Source: Monoplex corrugatus
Lineage: Eukaryota > Mollusca > Gastropoda > Littorinimorpha > Ranellidae
Length of the DNA stretch: 64,000 nt
Assembly (NCBI GenBank): GCA_030674185.1
Contig: CM060307.1
Span: 75,682,135-75,746,134, forward strand
Direction of reading: 5' to 3'
Shown here: positions 9,532-19,560 of the stretch, in pieces
Layout of the letters: each line of letters starts with the position of its first letter
Position numbering within the stretch: the first letter of the stretch is position 1
Translations under genes and position numbers: made by a program
Notes under the pieces: model-generated
What the model saw: the letters and a program-made list of their open reading frames with translations, nothing else
Database searches by the model: none
Told to the model about the DNA's origin: nothing

Positions 9532-12193
9532 TTAATCCTTATGAAGTTCACTTTGGTTCCTCCTTGCCCAGATCCAGCTTGAGCTCCCTTCTGCTGCCTC
9601 TGCCATCGCTTTAAGGGCTCTAGTCCTCTTCTTCCCAGAAATGGCGAGTTGTTTCATGAGATCATAAGCGGAGGTGCCCACAAACCCTCTTGCCCCGACC
9701 TCTATGGCGAAGATTTTGACCCGCAGACCTGCTTTCTTCAGGGTGCTGGCAAGACCGGCGTATTTTTCGGTCTTGTAGATATGTGCTTCTTCCATTCTGC
9801 TTTCGTATGGCACAGTGAGTTTCTATCAGAATCACTTGTTTCGAGGAGTCAGAGTGGAGAGCGATGTCTGGTCTTATGCCTGTCTTGCTGATGACATCTG
9901 GGTAATTTCTCCACTCTGGGAGGTCTGCTGTACACTCCCAGTCGACTGCTCCATCCAGAAGACCCTTTGGCAATGTGCTGGTTGTCATAGCAATTTCGGG
10001 CCAGACCTGCTTCCCTCCTGCTTTGTAGAACGTTGTCATAGCGTTTGGGGTCATGGTTTTTTCGCTAACGACGTCTGTGATCACTTTCAGAACTTGGTTG
10101 TGCCTCCATGTATACCTTCCTTGGGCTAGCGCTACTTTGCAAGAGCTTAGGACATGTTCCACTGTTTGTTTCCTCTGACAGAGCGGACATGCTGGGTCAT
10201 CCTACTTCCCCCATTTCTACTATGTTTGCATTCGAGGGGAGCAGGTCATATACAGATCTGAGGAGGAAGCTTATCCTTAGAGGAGCCATGTGCCACATAT
10301 CGTTCCAGCTGAGACTTCTTTGGAGTGCACTGTCCCATGTTGTCCATTGCCCCTGTTGACCTTGCTGGACTGCCTTCTGCACTCTTTTGATATCTTCTTC
10401 TTTTCTCAACTCCTGTATGATCATGTCTCTTTTTTCCTTCCTTTTGGCTTTGGACCACCACTGCATTTTTGTTGCTCCCAGTCCCTGTCTGTTGGTTTGC
10501 GTGTGTCCAATTATTTCTTTGATGCTGAGGTTTCTCTTGGCATTGTTTACAGCCTCTTGGACTTTCCATTTTCTGCCAGTTCTCAGCTTTGGCTGAACTG
10601 ATCTCACGATATTGTCTTCCGATTCCTCCAGCATGCTCAACAGTCTTGCTTTTCCAACTTTGTATTCCTCCACTATGGATTTGAGAGGTAGCTTCAGCAT
10701 TGCTTGACGACAGTAGAATGCAACATCAGTGAGACCAGGTGGGACACCGAGCCATTTTCTTGTGTATTTGTTGATTTTGGCTTCCATTGCTTCCACTGTG
10801 CTGGTGCAAATGTCATAGATTAGCAGTGGCCACAGCAGCTTTGGTATCAGCATGAACTGTAGACACCAGACTTTGTATTTGCCTGGCAGTCCGCAGTTAT
10901 CTATTTTCTTCAGGCCTTCTTCTGCTGTTTGCTTGGTTTCACATCCTCTTTGTGTGTCTTTCAGGGAGTCATCATACCATCTTCCGAGACTTTTTACTGG
11001 CTCTTCTGTGACAGTGGGGATGGCTTGGTTGGCTACCATGAATTTGACTGAATCTGCCACTTTTCCTTTTCGCAGTGAGAGACTTCGGGATTTCTTTGGT
11101 TTGAACCTCATTCTTGAAGAGGCCACCAGCTCATCCAGCTGCTTTAAGATTTGGTGTGTCTCTTCCTCATCCGTGGACAAGACTGTTGTGTCATCCATGA
11201 AAGCTTTCAGAGGAGGCATCTGGTATCCATCTCCCAGATTCACTGGACCTGAACTCTTCATTGCAGCTTTCAAGATGACTTCCATTGCCAACACGAACAG
11301 TATGGGAGAGATTGCACAGCCCATTGCAATGCCCACCTCTAGGTCTATCCAGTCCGTGGTGTAATCTTTGGTAGAGAACCGCATTGAGAACCCTTGGAAA
11401 TACTTCCTCAGCATTGTTCGGATGTTTTCTGGGATGTGATACATTTCAAGAGCCAGCTGGATCATATCGTGTGGAACTGATCCATATGCATTCGCCAGAT
11501 CAAGCCAAACTACGTCAATGTCTCTCTTGTCTGTTCTTGCTTTTTGGATGGCATCCCAATCAACATGGCATGTTCCAAGCATCCAGGCATTCCTGGTATG
11601 CCTCCCTTTTGGACTGACATATCCAGATACTTGTTTTCAGTCAAGTATTTTGTCAATCTTGCTGCCATAACAGAGAAGAAGATTTTCCCCTCGACGTTCA
11701 GAAGTGATATTGGCCTGAACTGGTTGATGCTGCTGGAGTTCTGCTCCTTCGGAATGTACACTCCTTCAGCTCTCATCCATTGGTCGCTGATCTTCTGGTT
11801 CCTCCATGCTGATCGAATCATCTTGTGGAGCCACTCGAGCACTTTTGGGCATTTCTTGTAGAGCAGGTATGGTATTCCGTTTGGTCCAGGTGCTGACTTG
11901 GCTCTGGCTTTCTTTACTACGTTCTTCACTTCATCCAGTGTTGGTGGTTTGTTATTGAATTTTCCTTCTGGCGCTGCAGGCCAAACCAGATTCTGGATTT
12001 CAAGTGGTGCCTCGCGCTGAGAATCGGAATATGTTTCCCTGAGATGCTGCTCTAGGGTTTCCTTGCCCACTGTGAGAGTCCCTGATTTGGGTTGTTCAAA
12101 CAGCTTTCTTGCAAAGTCAAAGGGATCTTTGAAGAAACGATCTTGAGTCTTCTTCTTTTTGCTCTTTCTTCGCCTTGCTGATTCCACTTCCAT
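9532..12193 (-). pseudogene. R2/NeSL/Hero-type LINE with restriction-like endonuclease
   Basis: The minus strand encodes, in four frames, one non-LTR retrotransposon protein. The RT fingers (12190-11575) include KSAPGPNGIPYLLYKKCP and FRPISLLNVEGKIFFSV. The palm follows with VVWLDLANAYGSVPH and GIAMGCAISPILFVLAMEV, and the active site is AFMDDTTVL (FMDD at 11190-11201) instead of the usual YADD/FADD. The thumb has VKSLGRWYDDSLKDT and a LLWPLLIYDI segment. A zinc knuckle CPLC-(x8)-H-(x4)-C is encoded near 10200-10140. The restriction-like nuclease core RPD (9866-9874) is followed 13 residues later by the E of LIE. A further frame holds YESRMEEAHIYK...GARGFVG to TAA at 9532. Frame breaks lie near 11575, 10200 and 9812. 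The 5' DNA-binding region is missing beyond 12193. In known relatives the nuclease cuts the target for target-primed reverse transcription. Confidence 0.85.
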
Positions 12194-12265
12194 TGTAATA
12201 TATAAATGTATATAATATGCTCTCTATAATTTTCCATTGCTTTTATTCTTTCTCCCCATTTATAG

Positions 12266-12345
12266 CCGTGTGCGTGTGCGTGTGCGTGTGCGTGTGCGTG
12301 TGTGTATGTGTGCGTGCGTGCGTGCGTGTGTGCGTGTGTCTGTTT
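12266..12345. repeat. (TGCG)n/(TG)n microsatellite
   Basis: Alternating GTGTGC and TGCG units run to CTGTTTTAGCG. Confidence 0.9.
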
Positions 12346-12420
12346 TAGCGCTTAGATTTGATTTTATCAAGATTTTGCGCTATATAAAATATTGTATATT
12401 ATTATTATTATTATTATAAA

Positions 12421-12477
12421 CTCATATGGAGGGCCATGATCGCCAATGCCATGCAGTAGGCCATAATGCTGATGATG
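12421..12477 (+). repeat. LINE A family 3' tail fragment
   Basis: The phrase GGCCATGATCGCCAATGCC, then ATGCAGTAGG and CTGATGATGA, aligns with the 3' end of the LINE copy at 13880-13930 (GTCCATGGTCGCCAACGCC). Only the last ~50 bp of the element remain. Confidence 0.65.
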
Positions 12478-12480
12478 AAA

Positions 12481-12533
12481 GGCCAGCTGGCCGAAAATTA
12501 GCGCATGTCCAGTCTTGTTATAGTAGACATGCG
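12481..12533 (+). other. Hammerhead-ribozyme-like remnant
   Basis: GGCCAGCTGGCCGAAA (12481-12496) has the form of a hammerhead stem II (GGCC/GGCC) followed by the invariant GAAA. It is followed by a perfect 8-bp hairpin, CGCATGTC (12502-12509) with GACATGCG (12526-12533). A CTGATGA stands just upstream, but with 5 extra bases before the stem, and those bases belong to a LINE tail. The same GGCC-N4-GGCCGAAAATT-GCGC string lies in the Penelope-like terminal repeats at 14.4 and 16.6 kb. Known Penelope-like elements carry hammerheads in their terminal repeats. This copy looks degenerate. Confidence 0.4.
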
Positions 12534-12599
12534 TTCTGATTATGTTTTCGTGCTTTTCTGTTCCTAAATTCAAAGTCCTACCACCACAGATGCATCTTT

Positions 12600-13433
12600 C
12601 AATGTCTGTGCCTATCACACGAGCATGTAAAATATTAACAAGTTTTGAAATACACACACACGTGTGTGTGTGAGAAAGAGAGACAGACAGACAGAGAGAG
12701 AGAGAGAAGGGGGGGGGGGGGCTGCATGTCAGATTGGCGCTGCAGTTCATTATGATTGATACAGCTATGCAGTTACTTCCTCTGTGGTCTTACGCAATAG
12801 ATGAGTACAACAATGAGCTTGAAAACCCACCAATAGTTGCATTAGCCAAACTGAGATTTAAAATGTTTGATTTCCAATTGGAAGCATCTTGGTTCTATCC
12901 TGTCTGGTTATCACCTAGTGGCTAAATGGAGGAGATATTTCCGATCTCCCAAGTCAGCATATTATTATGTGCAGACATGCCAGTGCCTGAAACCCGTTTG
13001 TCTGTACTTGCAGACAGAGCATCAAACACACATGTTAAGAATCCTTCAAGTCACATCAGTGTTCAGCAAACAGGAGAATACCCAGAATGCACACCAGCCG
13101 AAGACAGCGAGCAGACTGTGAAGCAACATAACACATTAAACAATAATCAGTCAATTAACATATAAAGGCCTATGTGCAGCAGAAAACATTACTGAGAACA
13201 ACAACGATGATAACAACAGCAGCAGCAGCAACAACAACAAAATGATTAAACGTGAACAACATAAAACTGCTTTTATAGAAGGCTTGAATGCGATCGTTTG
13301 GGTCCCAAAGCCAGGAAATCCAGTGTTCCCAATAGGTTGTCTACAAAGGAATTCAAATCTGTTTGTAGGCTACTTGACCCCTCCTTTGATCTTCTTGAAT
13401 AATTGAAGTGTTCCGGATTTTTTTCTCAGATGT
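12600..13433. other. Intergenic, no gene recognised
   Basis: It contains a short GA/poly-G patch (12671-12720) and CAG/CAA repeats (13216-13240). No splice-flanked exon or known domain was seen. Confidence 0.45.
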
Positions 13434-13951
13434 ATAGGTGGTAAGACAAGCATTCTTACCAACAAATATCTATCAATTAACATCAGAAAGAGAGTCCTTG
13501 AATGTTATATAGAACCAATACTGTTGTACGGATGCGAGGCGTGGACAGCAAGCAAAGCCAGAGCAAGATTGAGGCAGCCGAGATGTGGTTTCTCAGAAGA
13601 ATGTTGGAGAGTTCCATGGACAGCAAAGAAAACAAACGAGACAGTCTTGATGGAGGCAGACACAAGTAGATTACTCATAAGGAAGATTAGAAAAAGACAG
13701 GTAACATTTATAGGCCATTTTATGAGGAAGGGGGATTTGGAGCACCTGGTCACAACAGGAAAGCTGGAGGGAAAGAGAGCACCAGGTAGACCCAGGGAGA
13801 GAATGCTGGACGGACTTGCAGAGTGGCTGGGGATGGGGAGAGTGGGGGAGATGCTAGGGGCAACGAGAGATAGAGATGGTTGGAAGTCCATGGTCGCCAA
13901 CGCCATGCGGCAGGGCACCTGATGATGATGATGATGATGATAGGTGGTAAG
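13434..13951 (+). mobile_element. 5'-truncated LINE A copy with 12-bp target-site duplication
   Basis: ATAGGTGGTAAG occurs at 13434-13445 and again at 13940-13951, exactly flanking a 494-bp LINE 3' end. The coding part (13446-13922) gives ILLYGCEAWTASK, then the RVPWTAKKTNETVLMEADTS phrase, IRKIRKRQVTFIGHFMRKG, LEHLVTTGKLEGKRAPGRP and MVANAMRQGT, then TGA. It ends in (GAT)n. A small deletion breaks the frame near 13555-13600 (RQPRCGFSEECW in place of EAAEMWFLRRML). Truncation at the 5' end, the simple-repeat tail and the flanking duplication are the signature of target-primed reverse transcription. Confidence 0.9.
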
Positions 13952-14303
13952 TTTATACACACACCTGCATACTCCGTCTTCCTCACAGTTGGGTATGCAT
14001 ACTGGGTGTTTTCATGTTTCTATAGGCCGCAATCTGGAGTTTGGAATTTGTCAGTTCCAGAGGCATTTGTCACGTTCAGGCAATTTCATATATATTCCAC
14101 CCAAATCTGCCAGAAACTATCTGCAAATTCCTTTATCCTGTGGAAAAGCCCTATGTGCCAGCAAGGCCGGTCTTGAGACTATCAAACAATTACACCGCCA
14201 GTGACTGGATCATTAAGATGGGCAGCAAACGGCCAACTTTTATGATGCGGGCTGGGATCGAACTCAGGACATGGAATCTTGAGTCCATAACTTTGATCCA
14301 AAA
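13952..14303. repeat. tRNA-derived dispersed repeat, left part (split by the Penelope-like element)
   Basis: TGGGTGTTTTCATGTTTCTATA at 14005-14026 resembles the start of the 28.9 kb repeat. The part at 14205-14303 (CATTAAGATGGGCAGCAAAC..GGGATCGAACTCAGG..TTGAGTCCATAACTTT) resembles 25025-25090. GGGATCGAACTC is a reversed tRNA B box. The sequence resumes at 16682 after the insertion. Confidence 0.55.
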
Positions 14304-14335
14304 CAAGTGTGACTGCCCGAGCCCAAGCAAACAGT

Positions 14336-14504
14336 AACCAGAAGAACAAGAAAACCAATGTAAGCGCGTATCCAACAAAACAAGCGCAAATTTTCGGCCA
14401 ACCGGCCTTTGTCAAGCGCGAACGCACGGTCATAAACAGATTACAAACACCAAACAATGGATAATAAAAACAGGACTAAAAACTTCCCTGCCGCCTCGTC
14501 CAGT
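14336..14504 (+). repeat. Inverted terminal repeat of the Penelope-like element (low-coordinate copy)
   Basis: It starts AACCAGAAGAACAAGAAAACC and ends CCGCCTCGTCCAGT. It matches the reverse complement of 16504-16682, apart from a (TGTTT)n length change and a few substitutions. The hammerhead-like GGCCGGTTGGCCGAAA is on the minus strand at about 14393-14408. Confidence 0.9.
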
Positions 14505-14826
14505 GGGTAAGAAGGGGACCAAATGGAATGCCCATGTCTTCATGAGCAGTAGTAAGAAGTGGGGAGAGGGGAGGCAACTATGATGTCAAAAGGGAAGTGA
14601 GATGAGTTCTGCAATTTTGAGAAGTGGACATGCTATATCGGTATAGCCCTGTTCTGAAGAAGGCACAGGGCAAGAGCCAAGAGATAAGGGAGTAGATTGT
14701 GCCCAGTGCCATGAATCTGGTAGGCCTGGGAACAGGAAGAAACATGAAACGGCATGTCTGAATTCTATTGCGTAATGTATTACTTATGGTTTGTCATTAA
14801 GACCATATGGTTTGCGTGTTCCAAGT

Positions 14827-16432
14827 TTATTTATTGTATAGAAGCCACAGACCTTTCACTCGGATGTCATTGATTGAGTGGTCTGATTGGTTGAAGTGAT
14901 TGGGGATAGTTTTATCCCTTTGATGACGGATATCAGCCAAGTGTTCTTTGAAACGTGTATCAAGGGTGCGTCCAGTCTCACCAATATACAGCTGGGAACA
15001 TTTAGAGCAGCTGATCAAGTAGACAATGTTATAAGTTTGACAGCTGAAATGTTTTGTAATTCTCATATGAGATTTGGGGCCTTTGACTGTGGTGGCTGTG
15101 CACAAGAAAGAACATGTCTTGCATTTAGGTTTGTTACATGGAGAGGTTCCTGGAGGTTGGCTGACTGGTTTGCTGAGATTTGAGTGCACCAGCAAGTCGC
15201 GGAGATTTGTGTCTCTCTTGTAGACGATCAAAGGGCGCTGGTCAAAGGTTTCACCTGTAGTGGGACTGGATTGCAGAATGTTCCAGTTGGACAAGATGAT
15301 CCTTTTTACGAGGTACATGGATGGGTGGTAAACTAGACTGAGGACTGGCCGATCCTCTGTGGCAGCTTTGGGCTTCGAATGGAGGGCATTTAGCCGAGAG
15401 ACAGAGTTGACTTTTTTCCGGGCTTCATTGATGACCTCGAGTGGGTAATGTCTGCGCAGGAAAAATCTAGTCATTTCATCTGCTTTGTCCTGGAAATCGT
15501 CTTCGTCTGAGCAGAGGCGTCGTAGTCTCAAGAACTGCGAGTAGGGAATGCTGTTTCTGGTGTTGGAAGTGTGAGATGATTGATAGTCCAGGTAGGAATG
15601 TGAGTCTGTAGGTTTGTAGTGGACTGTAGTGACTAGTTGTTCAGATTGAAGGGAAACTTCGATATCAAGAAAGCATATGGATGTGCTTGAAATTTCATAT
15701 GTGAACTTAATGGATGGGTGAAACGTTTGGACGTAATGGATGAATTGCAAAAGTTGGTCATGATCGAGGGATATCATGCCAATGCAATCATCTATGTATC
15801 TTTTGTAAACTTCAGGTTTGGGTTTCTTGTATTGTAGGATTTGTTCCTCCAAATATCCCATGAACAGACAAGCATAGCTGGGGCCCATCTTTGTACCCAT
15901 AGCGACTCCGCTAACTTGCGAGAACGTCTATCATCAAACGAAAATGTATTCATTGTCAGGACCAGCTCCGCAAGTCGGACGAGGGTTGAAGTAGACAATG
16001 TTTGATCACGTCGTTTGTCTAGAAAATGCTGGAGAGCTTTTAACCCGTCGGAGTGGGGTATGCTGGTATACAAAGAGGTCACATCCAAAGTGAACAGGTA
16101 TTGGGGTTTGAAGGTGTGGTCTTCATTTATTATTTGAATCAGATTCAATGTATGGTAGTGTCTTTGATGAAGGTAGGCAAAGACTGGACTATAGGTTGCA
16201 AAATGTGGTCAAGAAACTGAGAAATATTTTCAGTTGGGCAGTTGCAAGCTGACACGATAGGACGGCCAGGATAGTTGGCTTTATGTATTTTGGGAAGTAA
16301 ATAAAAAAGTGATTGGACTGGAAGTTGTTTGATGAATAGTCTAGCAGTGGGGGGCAGCTGCTTAGAGGTTATGAGATTGTTGATAAGTTTGGATATCTTG
16401 GCATGATTGGTCATGTGTGCAGGTTGGTCCAA
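14827..16432 (-). pseudogene. Penelope-like reverse transcriptase with GIY-YIG endonuclease
   Basis: There are three minus-strand frames. 16432-16145 holds the RT fingers (LPPTARLFIKQL, then LFYLLPKIHK and GRPIVSACNCPTENISQFLD). 16148-15900 holds motif A (FTLDVTSLYTSIPH). 15900-14827 (357 residues) starts in VAMGTKMGPSYACLFMG, with the active site KRYIDDCIG (YIDD at 15787-15798). It continues with FLDIEV and the C(x4)CKTC-type linker, then the GIY-YIG nuclease NIVYLISCSKCSQLYIGETG...TRFKEHL at about 14935-15040. One-base losses near 16148 and 15905 break the frame. The N-terminal few hundred residues of a full element are missing. Such elements use the GIY-YIG domain to nick the target. Confidence 0.9.
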
Positions 16433-16503
16433 CTTTTTGTAGAAACGTGATGATGGAGTTGTTTCTGGGCTTCCTTTATATACAGGTCTGTCCCAGACTA
16501 CAG

Positions 16504-16682
16504 ACTGGACGAGGCGGCAGGGAAGTTTTTAGTCCTGTTTTTATTATCCATTGTTTGGTGTTTGTGATCTGTTTGTGACCGTGCGTTCGCGCTTGACAAA
16601 GGCCGGTTGGCCGAAAATTTGCGCTTGTTTTGTTTTGTTTTGTTGGATACGTGCTTACATTGGTTTTCTTGTTCTTCTGGTT
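16504..16682 (+). repeat. Inverted terminal repeat of the Penelope-like element (high-coordinate copy)
   Basis: It is the reverse complement of 14336-14504. It carries GGCCGGTTGGCCGAAA at 16601-16616, preceded by TTGACAAA, where an active hammerhead would have CTGANGA. A (TTTTG)n expansion at 16628-16644 makes it about 10 bp longer. Confidence 0.9.
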
Positions 16683-16870
16683 CCATAACTTTATCAAAAG
16701 AGCCAGCCAGCCTGCGTTAAAACCACTAGACACCGACAAGCGGATCTTTAACGCACATACTTGATGTTCTTCTTCAGTCCTTGCGTATACACACAACTGA
16801 CAAAGACTGAAAGAGGACTTAAGCATCAATTGGCAAGTCTACACACGGCGCGTACTCGTCTGGGACCCAC
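16682..16870. repeat. tRNA-derived dispersed repeat, right part
   Basis: It resumes the host repeat after the Penelope-like insertion. It contains GCGGATCTTTAACGCACATACTTGATGTTCTTC and TGCGTATACACAC, which parallel ATCTTTAACGTGCATAATTGATGTTCTG and GCATATACGCAC at 28960-29000. Confidence 0.55.
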
Positions 16871-17171
16871 CAGACAGAATTGTTTTGGCAGATTATCCTA
16901 AGACCTTCACACTGAAAGGCTGACGTTGATCCACTTGACAACCATGCCTGTCTGTCTCGCAGTTTGAATGTTCTTCACCCCCCCCCCTCTCTCTCTCACA
17001 CACACACACTATACGCTTTTATAGGAAAATAAGGAGCTTTTCCATCGGGTGCCGTCACCGGCGCATATCGAAGGGACATTACTCTCGTGAAAGCGTCCCC
17101 GGCAGCACAGGAAGCGAACAGCTTATGATGGCGGTTTTGTGAATGCCAGGATACAAGCCGTAATCAGAAAT
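16871..17171 (+). promoter_or_regulatory. Presumed promoter and 5' leader of DNAAF9
   Basis: The 120 bp before the start codon are richer in GC and CpG than their surroundings (GGGTGCCGTCACCGGCGCATATCG, GCGTCCCCGGCAGC), as expected of a TATA-less promoter or first exon. The transcription start cannot be placed. GTCACC near 17053 is only half of an RFX X-box. Confidence 0.4.
17125..17163 (+). promoter_or_regulatory. Two back-to-back upstream ORFs in the DNAAF9 leader
   Basis: ATGATGGCGGTTTTGTGA (17125-17142; MMAVL) is followed without a gap by ATG CCA GGA TAC AAG CCG TAA (17143-17163; MPGYKP). Both are in the same frame, out of frame with the main ATG 8 bp later. If transcription starts upstream of 17125, they could lower translation of the main frame. 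Confidence 0.45.
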
Positions 17172-17248
17172 ATGTCTGCCAGATCTACGAAGAGGCCGTC
17201 TTCGGCGAAACGCCACATCAGATACGAAAACTTTTCACAGTTTGTGAG
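17172..17248 (+). CDS. DNAAF9: DNAAF9 exon 1 (residues 1-26)
   Basis: It encodes MSARSTKRPSSAKRHIRYEN then FSQFV and ends AG|GTAAGT (phase 2). The start has A at -3. DNAAF9 (C20orf194) is the animal orthologue of ciliate Shulin, a cytoplasmic factor that holds outer dynein arms in a closed, inactive form for delivery into cilia. Thirteen exons here join with correct phase at every junction to give 365 residues. The identity rests on ordered conserved phrases in later exons: GIDGRYNEGCYELINYLLFG, CCNPINWHYFLPYVSHW, EKWPVIQAFALE, GGGFFTLKFE, LPFVLFGKN and CTRTYF. The vertebrate protein is about 1,170-1,180 residues, so roughly the first third is present. The basic N-terminus is not conserved and the start is inferred. 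Intron 1 (17249-20655) holds GT and GA arrays and a decayed tRNA-derived repeat. Confidence 0.85.
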
Positions 17249-18124
17249 GTAAGTGGTGACAAAAAGCCACAAACTATTGTAAAATCGTACATAAAATCAC
17301 CGTTTCTAACGACGCTATTTCCACTGACAGTCTAATATCTAGATAATATGATAGTAGATCTTTTAGTAATAACGATCTAACCGACCCAGCGAATAGTCAT
17401 AACTTACACGATTTCTTTTTCGAAATCATTTCAGCAGAAATAACAAATCACGTTTAAAAAAAAAAATGTATTTGCCATTTCATTTTAGCGCAAAGAAGGT
17501 GTATAAACCAGTATTAGGAAATTAAGTTTTTAGGCCTAGACATCCATATTCAATGTTGAATTAAATTTGAGAAGAAATGTTGAATTAAATTTGGGAAGAA
17601 ATGAAAAGGTAAACCCTACAGCCAAAGGCACCATAAAATGACTGTTTACAGTGAAATTTCTCCTTTTTACCATTTAGCTCCAAGTAAAGATCTGGGTCTC
17701 ATAACACACTACTATGCGCAAAGTTGTGTTGAATGTGAATGTTAGAATAGACATTTTTATCCATCTACGAAATCCAGTGGAACAAGTGCACCATCAGCAA
17801 TCACATGATACTAACAAATCCTTAGTAGATATATTATTTCACTGGGTTCCATTGATTGTGTTCATGAAATGGGCCATGCTAGTTTAGACTTGACTAGATT
17901 TTCTTTGTAACAGTGAAGATATATTTCACAGAGACGCATGAAACCTTTGTTGATAGATGGTCATATTTTGCCTCACAGTTATTTTAAAGGTCAGTGACTT
18001 TAAAGGTCTTACCATAGGTTAATTTTACATGCAGTTCACACCCCAAAGGTTGTTAATATTTGGCAGTCTGAGATATCAACGACAAAGACTAGAGCCTATA
18101 GAAGATATGTAATATATGTTACAA

Positions 18125-18152
18125 GTGTGTGTGTGTGTGTGTGTGTGTGTTT

Positions 18153-18193
<41 letters not shown>
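18125..18193. repeat. (GT)n microsatellite
   Basis: About 68 bp of GT with one TTTGTGTTT interruption, in DNAAF9 intron 1. Confidence 0.95.
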
Positions 18194-18197
<4 letters not shown>

Positions 18198-18266
18198 ACG
18201 TATACACATGGATTGTAGTTTGCAATAAGCCTTAATTTTCAGTTTACAGAAGAGTGACAGAGAGAC

Positions 18267-18270
<4 letters not shown>

Positions 18271-18324
<54 letters not shown>
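18271..18324. repeat. (GA)n microsatellite
   Basis: An uninterrupted GA array of about 53 bp. Confidence 0.95.
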
Positions 18325-18331
<7 letters not shown>

Positions 18332-19366
18332 TTCAAAAGCAAGAGCAAACTTGGTTGATAGATATATTTCTCTGAATGTGTCATGCATGCTGCATTCCAG
18401 TTTCAGTTCTCTCGAGTCTCTGTATTTGTAAAGTTCCATGCACTAACACTGCAAATGCCATGTAATGAAATAGGATCCAGAGTAATCATGGCAAATGCCA
18501 TAAGTCTGTATGTATGCTGGCAGAATTGATTGAGGTTCTGCCTTACTAATTGGTTTTATGTACTATTGTCTGTCTGTGTTTAAAAACATAAAATCAGGGC
18601 ATAATTTAGTGAATTGCACCTCTATATCACTAATACTCCAGCATGCTCTATAAAAACATTATGAATATGAACATTCTCAGTTTGATGGGCAATCATGTCA
18701 ACTTGTGTTTGTTTAGCAGAACGGATTACGCATAGTTTACTAAAATGATTTATTTTGACAATGTCTTGAGGTTCCTGCTTTTCATAGCGCTGCAGTTTTG
18801 ATCCCAACCTCGAATTGTTAAAACAGTCTATACTTCCTATACTGAAACAAATTTCTCTACAGGGAACTCTACCCATTGCAAGGGCAAAGCTATTCCATAG
18901 AAATTACTCACAATATTATCAAATCGACCAAACACATTTCCACTAGTTTTAGTCTATCACAACAGAACACTTGTACCGGAAGCAAATTATCCCACAAATA
19001 TTTTCTTTTGATTTTAACAGAACACAAAAACACAAATGCATAAAATGGTTCCTGCACCATGAAAAATGGTTTCTGCACCATGAAAATCTTCATGCAGTCA
19101 CCCATTTGAAAAAAAGTCTGTCAGTCAGTGTGTCTGTCTGTCACTTCCTGATTCTGTCTGACTGACTATTGTCTGTGTGTCTACATATCTTCCGGTAATG
19201 TGTCTACCTCTCTGTTGATATCATGGCGTATGTGTGTAGTGTTTTATGCTATTGTGACAATGATGTTTATGTATTACGAGCCGAGTAGCTGCACATTGAA
19301 ATTTTCTAACACGGAATAATTGAAAAATATTGTTTTGTTGTATATTGCATGTAGTATGCTGCAGCT

Positions 19367-19560
19367 GCTGCTGCTACTACTACTACTCCTACTCATACTG
19401 CTACTACAACCACCACCACCACCAGTAATAATAATAATGATAATAATAACAATAACAACAACAACAGCAACAATAACAATGATGATATAACAACAATAAC
19501 AATAACAACAATAATGATAGTGATCATAATATTGATAATAATGATAGTGATGATGAAGTT
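19367..19560. repeat. Mixed trinucleotide array (CTA, CCA, AAT, AAC, GAT)
   Basis: Successive short blocks of related trinucleotides, with no frame of interest. Confidence 0.8.

Larger units (their letters stand above)
14304..16681 (-). mobile_element. Penelope-like retroelement insertion with inverted terminal repeats
   Basis: The insertion is framed by near-identical TCCATAACTTT at 14284-14294 and 16682-16692. The match continues GATCCAAAA against ATCAAAA, giving an 18-20 bp target-site duplication with two small differences. Both edges carry the same ~170-bp sequence in opposite orientation. The coding part is on the minus strand between them. Terminal repeats in direct or inverted arrangement are known for Penelope-like elements. 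Confidence 0.85.

Noticed and set aside
17040..17070. RFX X-box in the DNAAF9 promoter
   Set aside because: Only a half-site GTCACC is present, without a matching second half at the allowed spacing.
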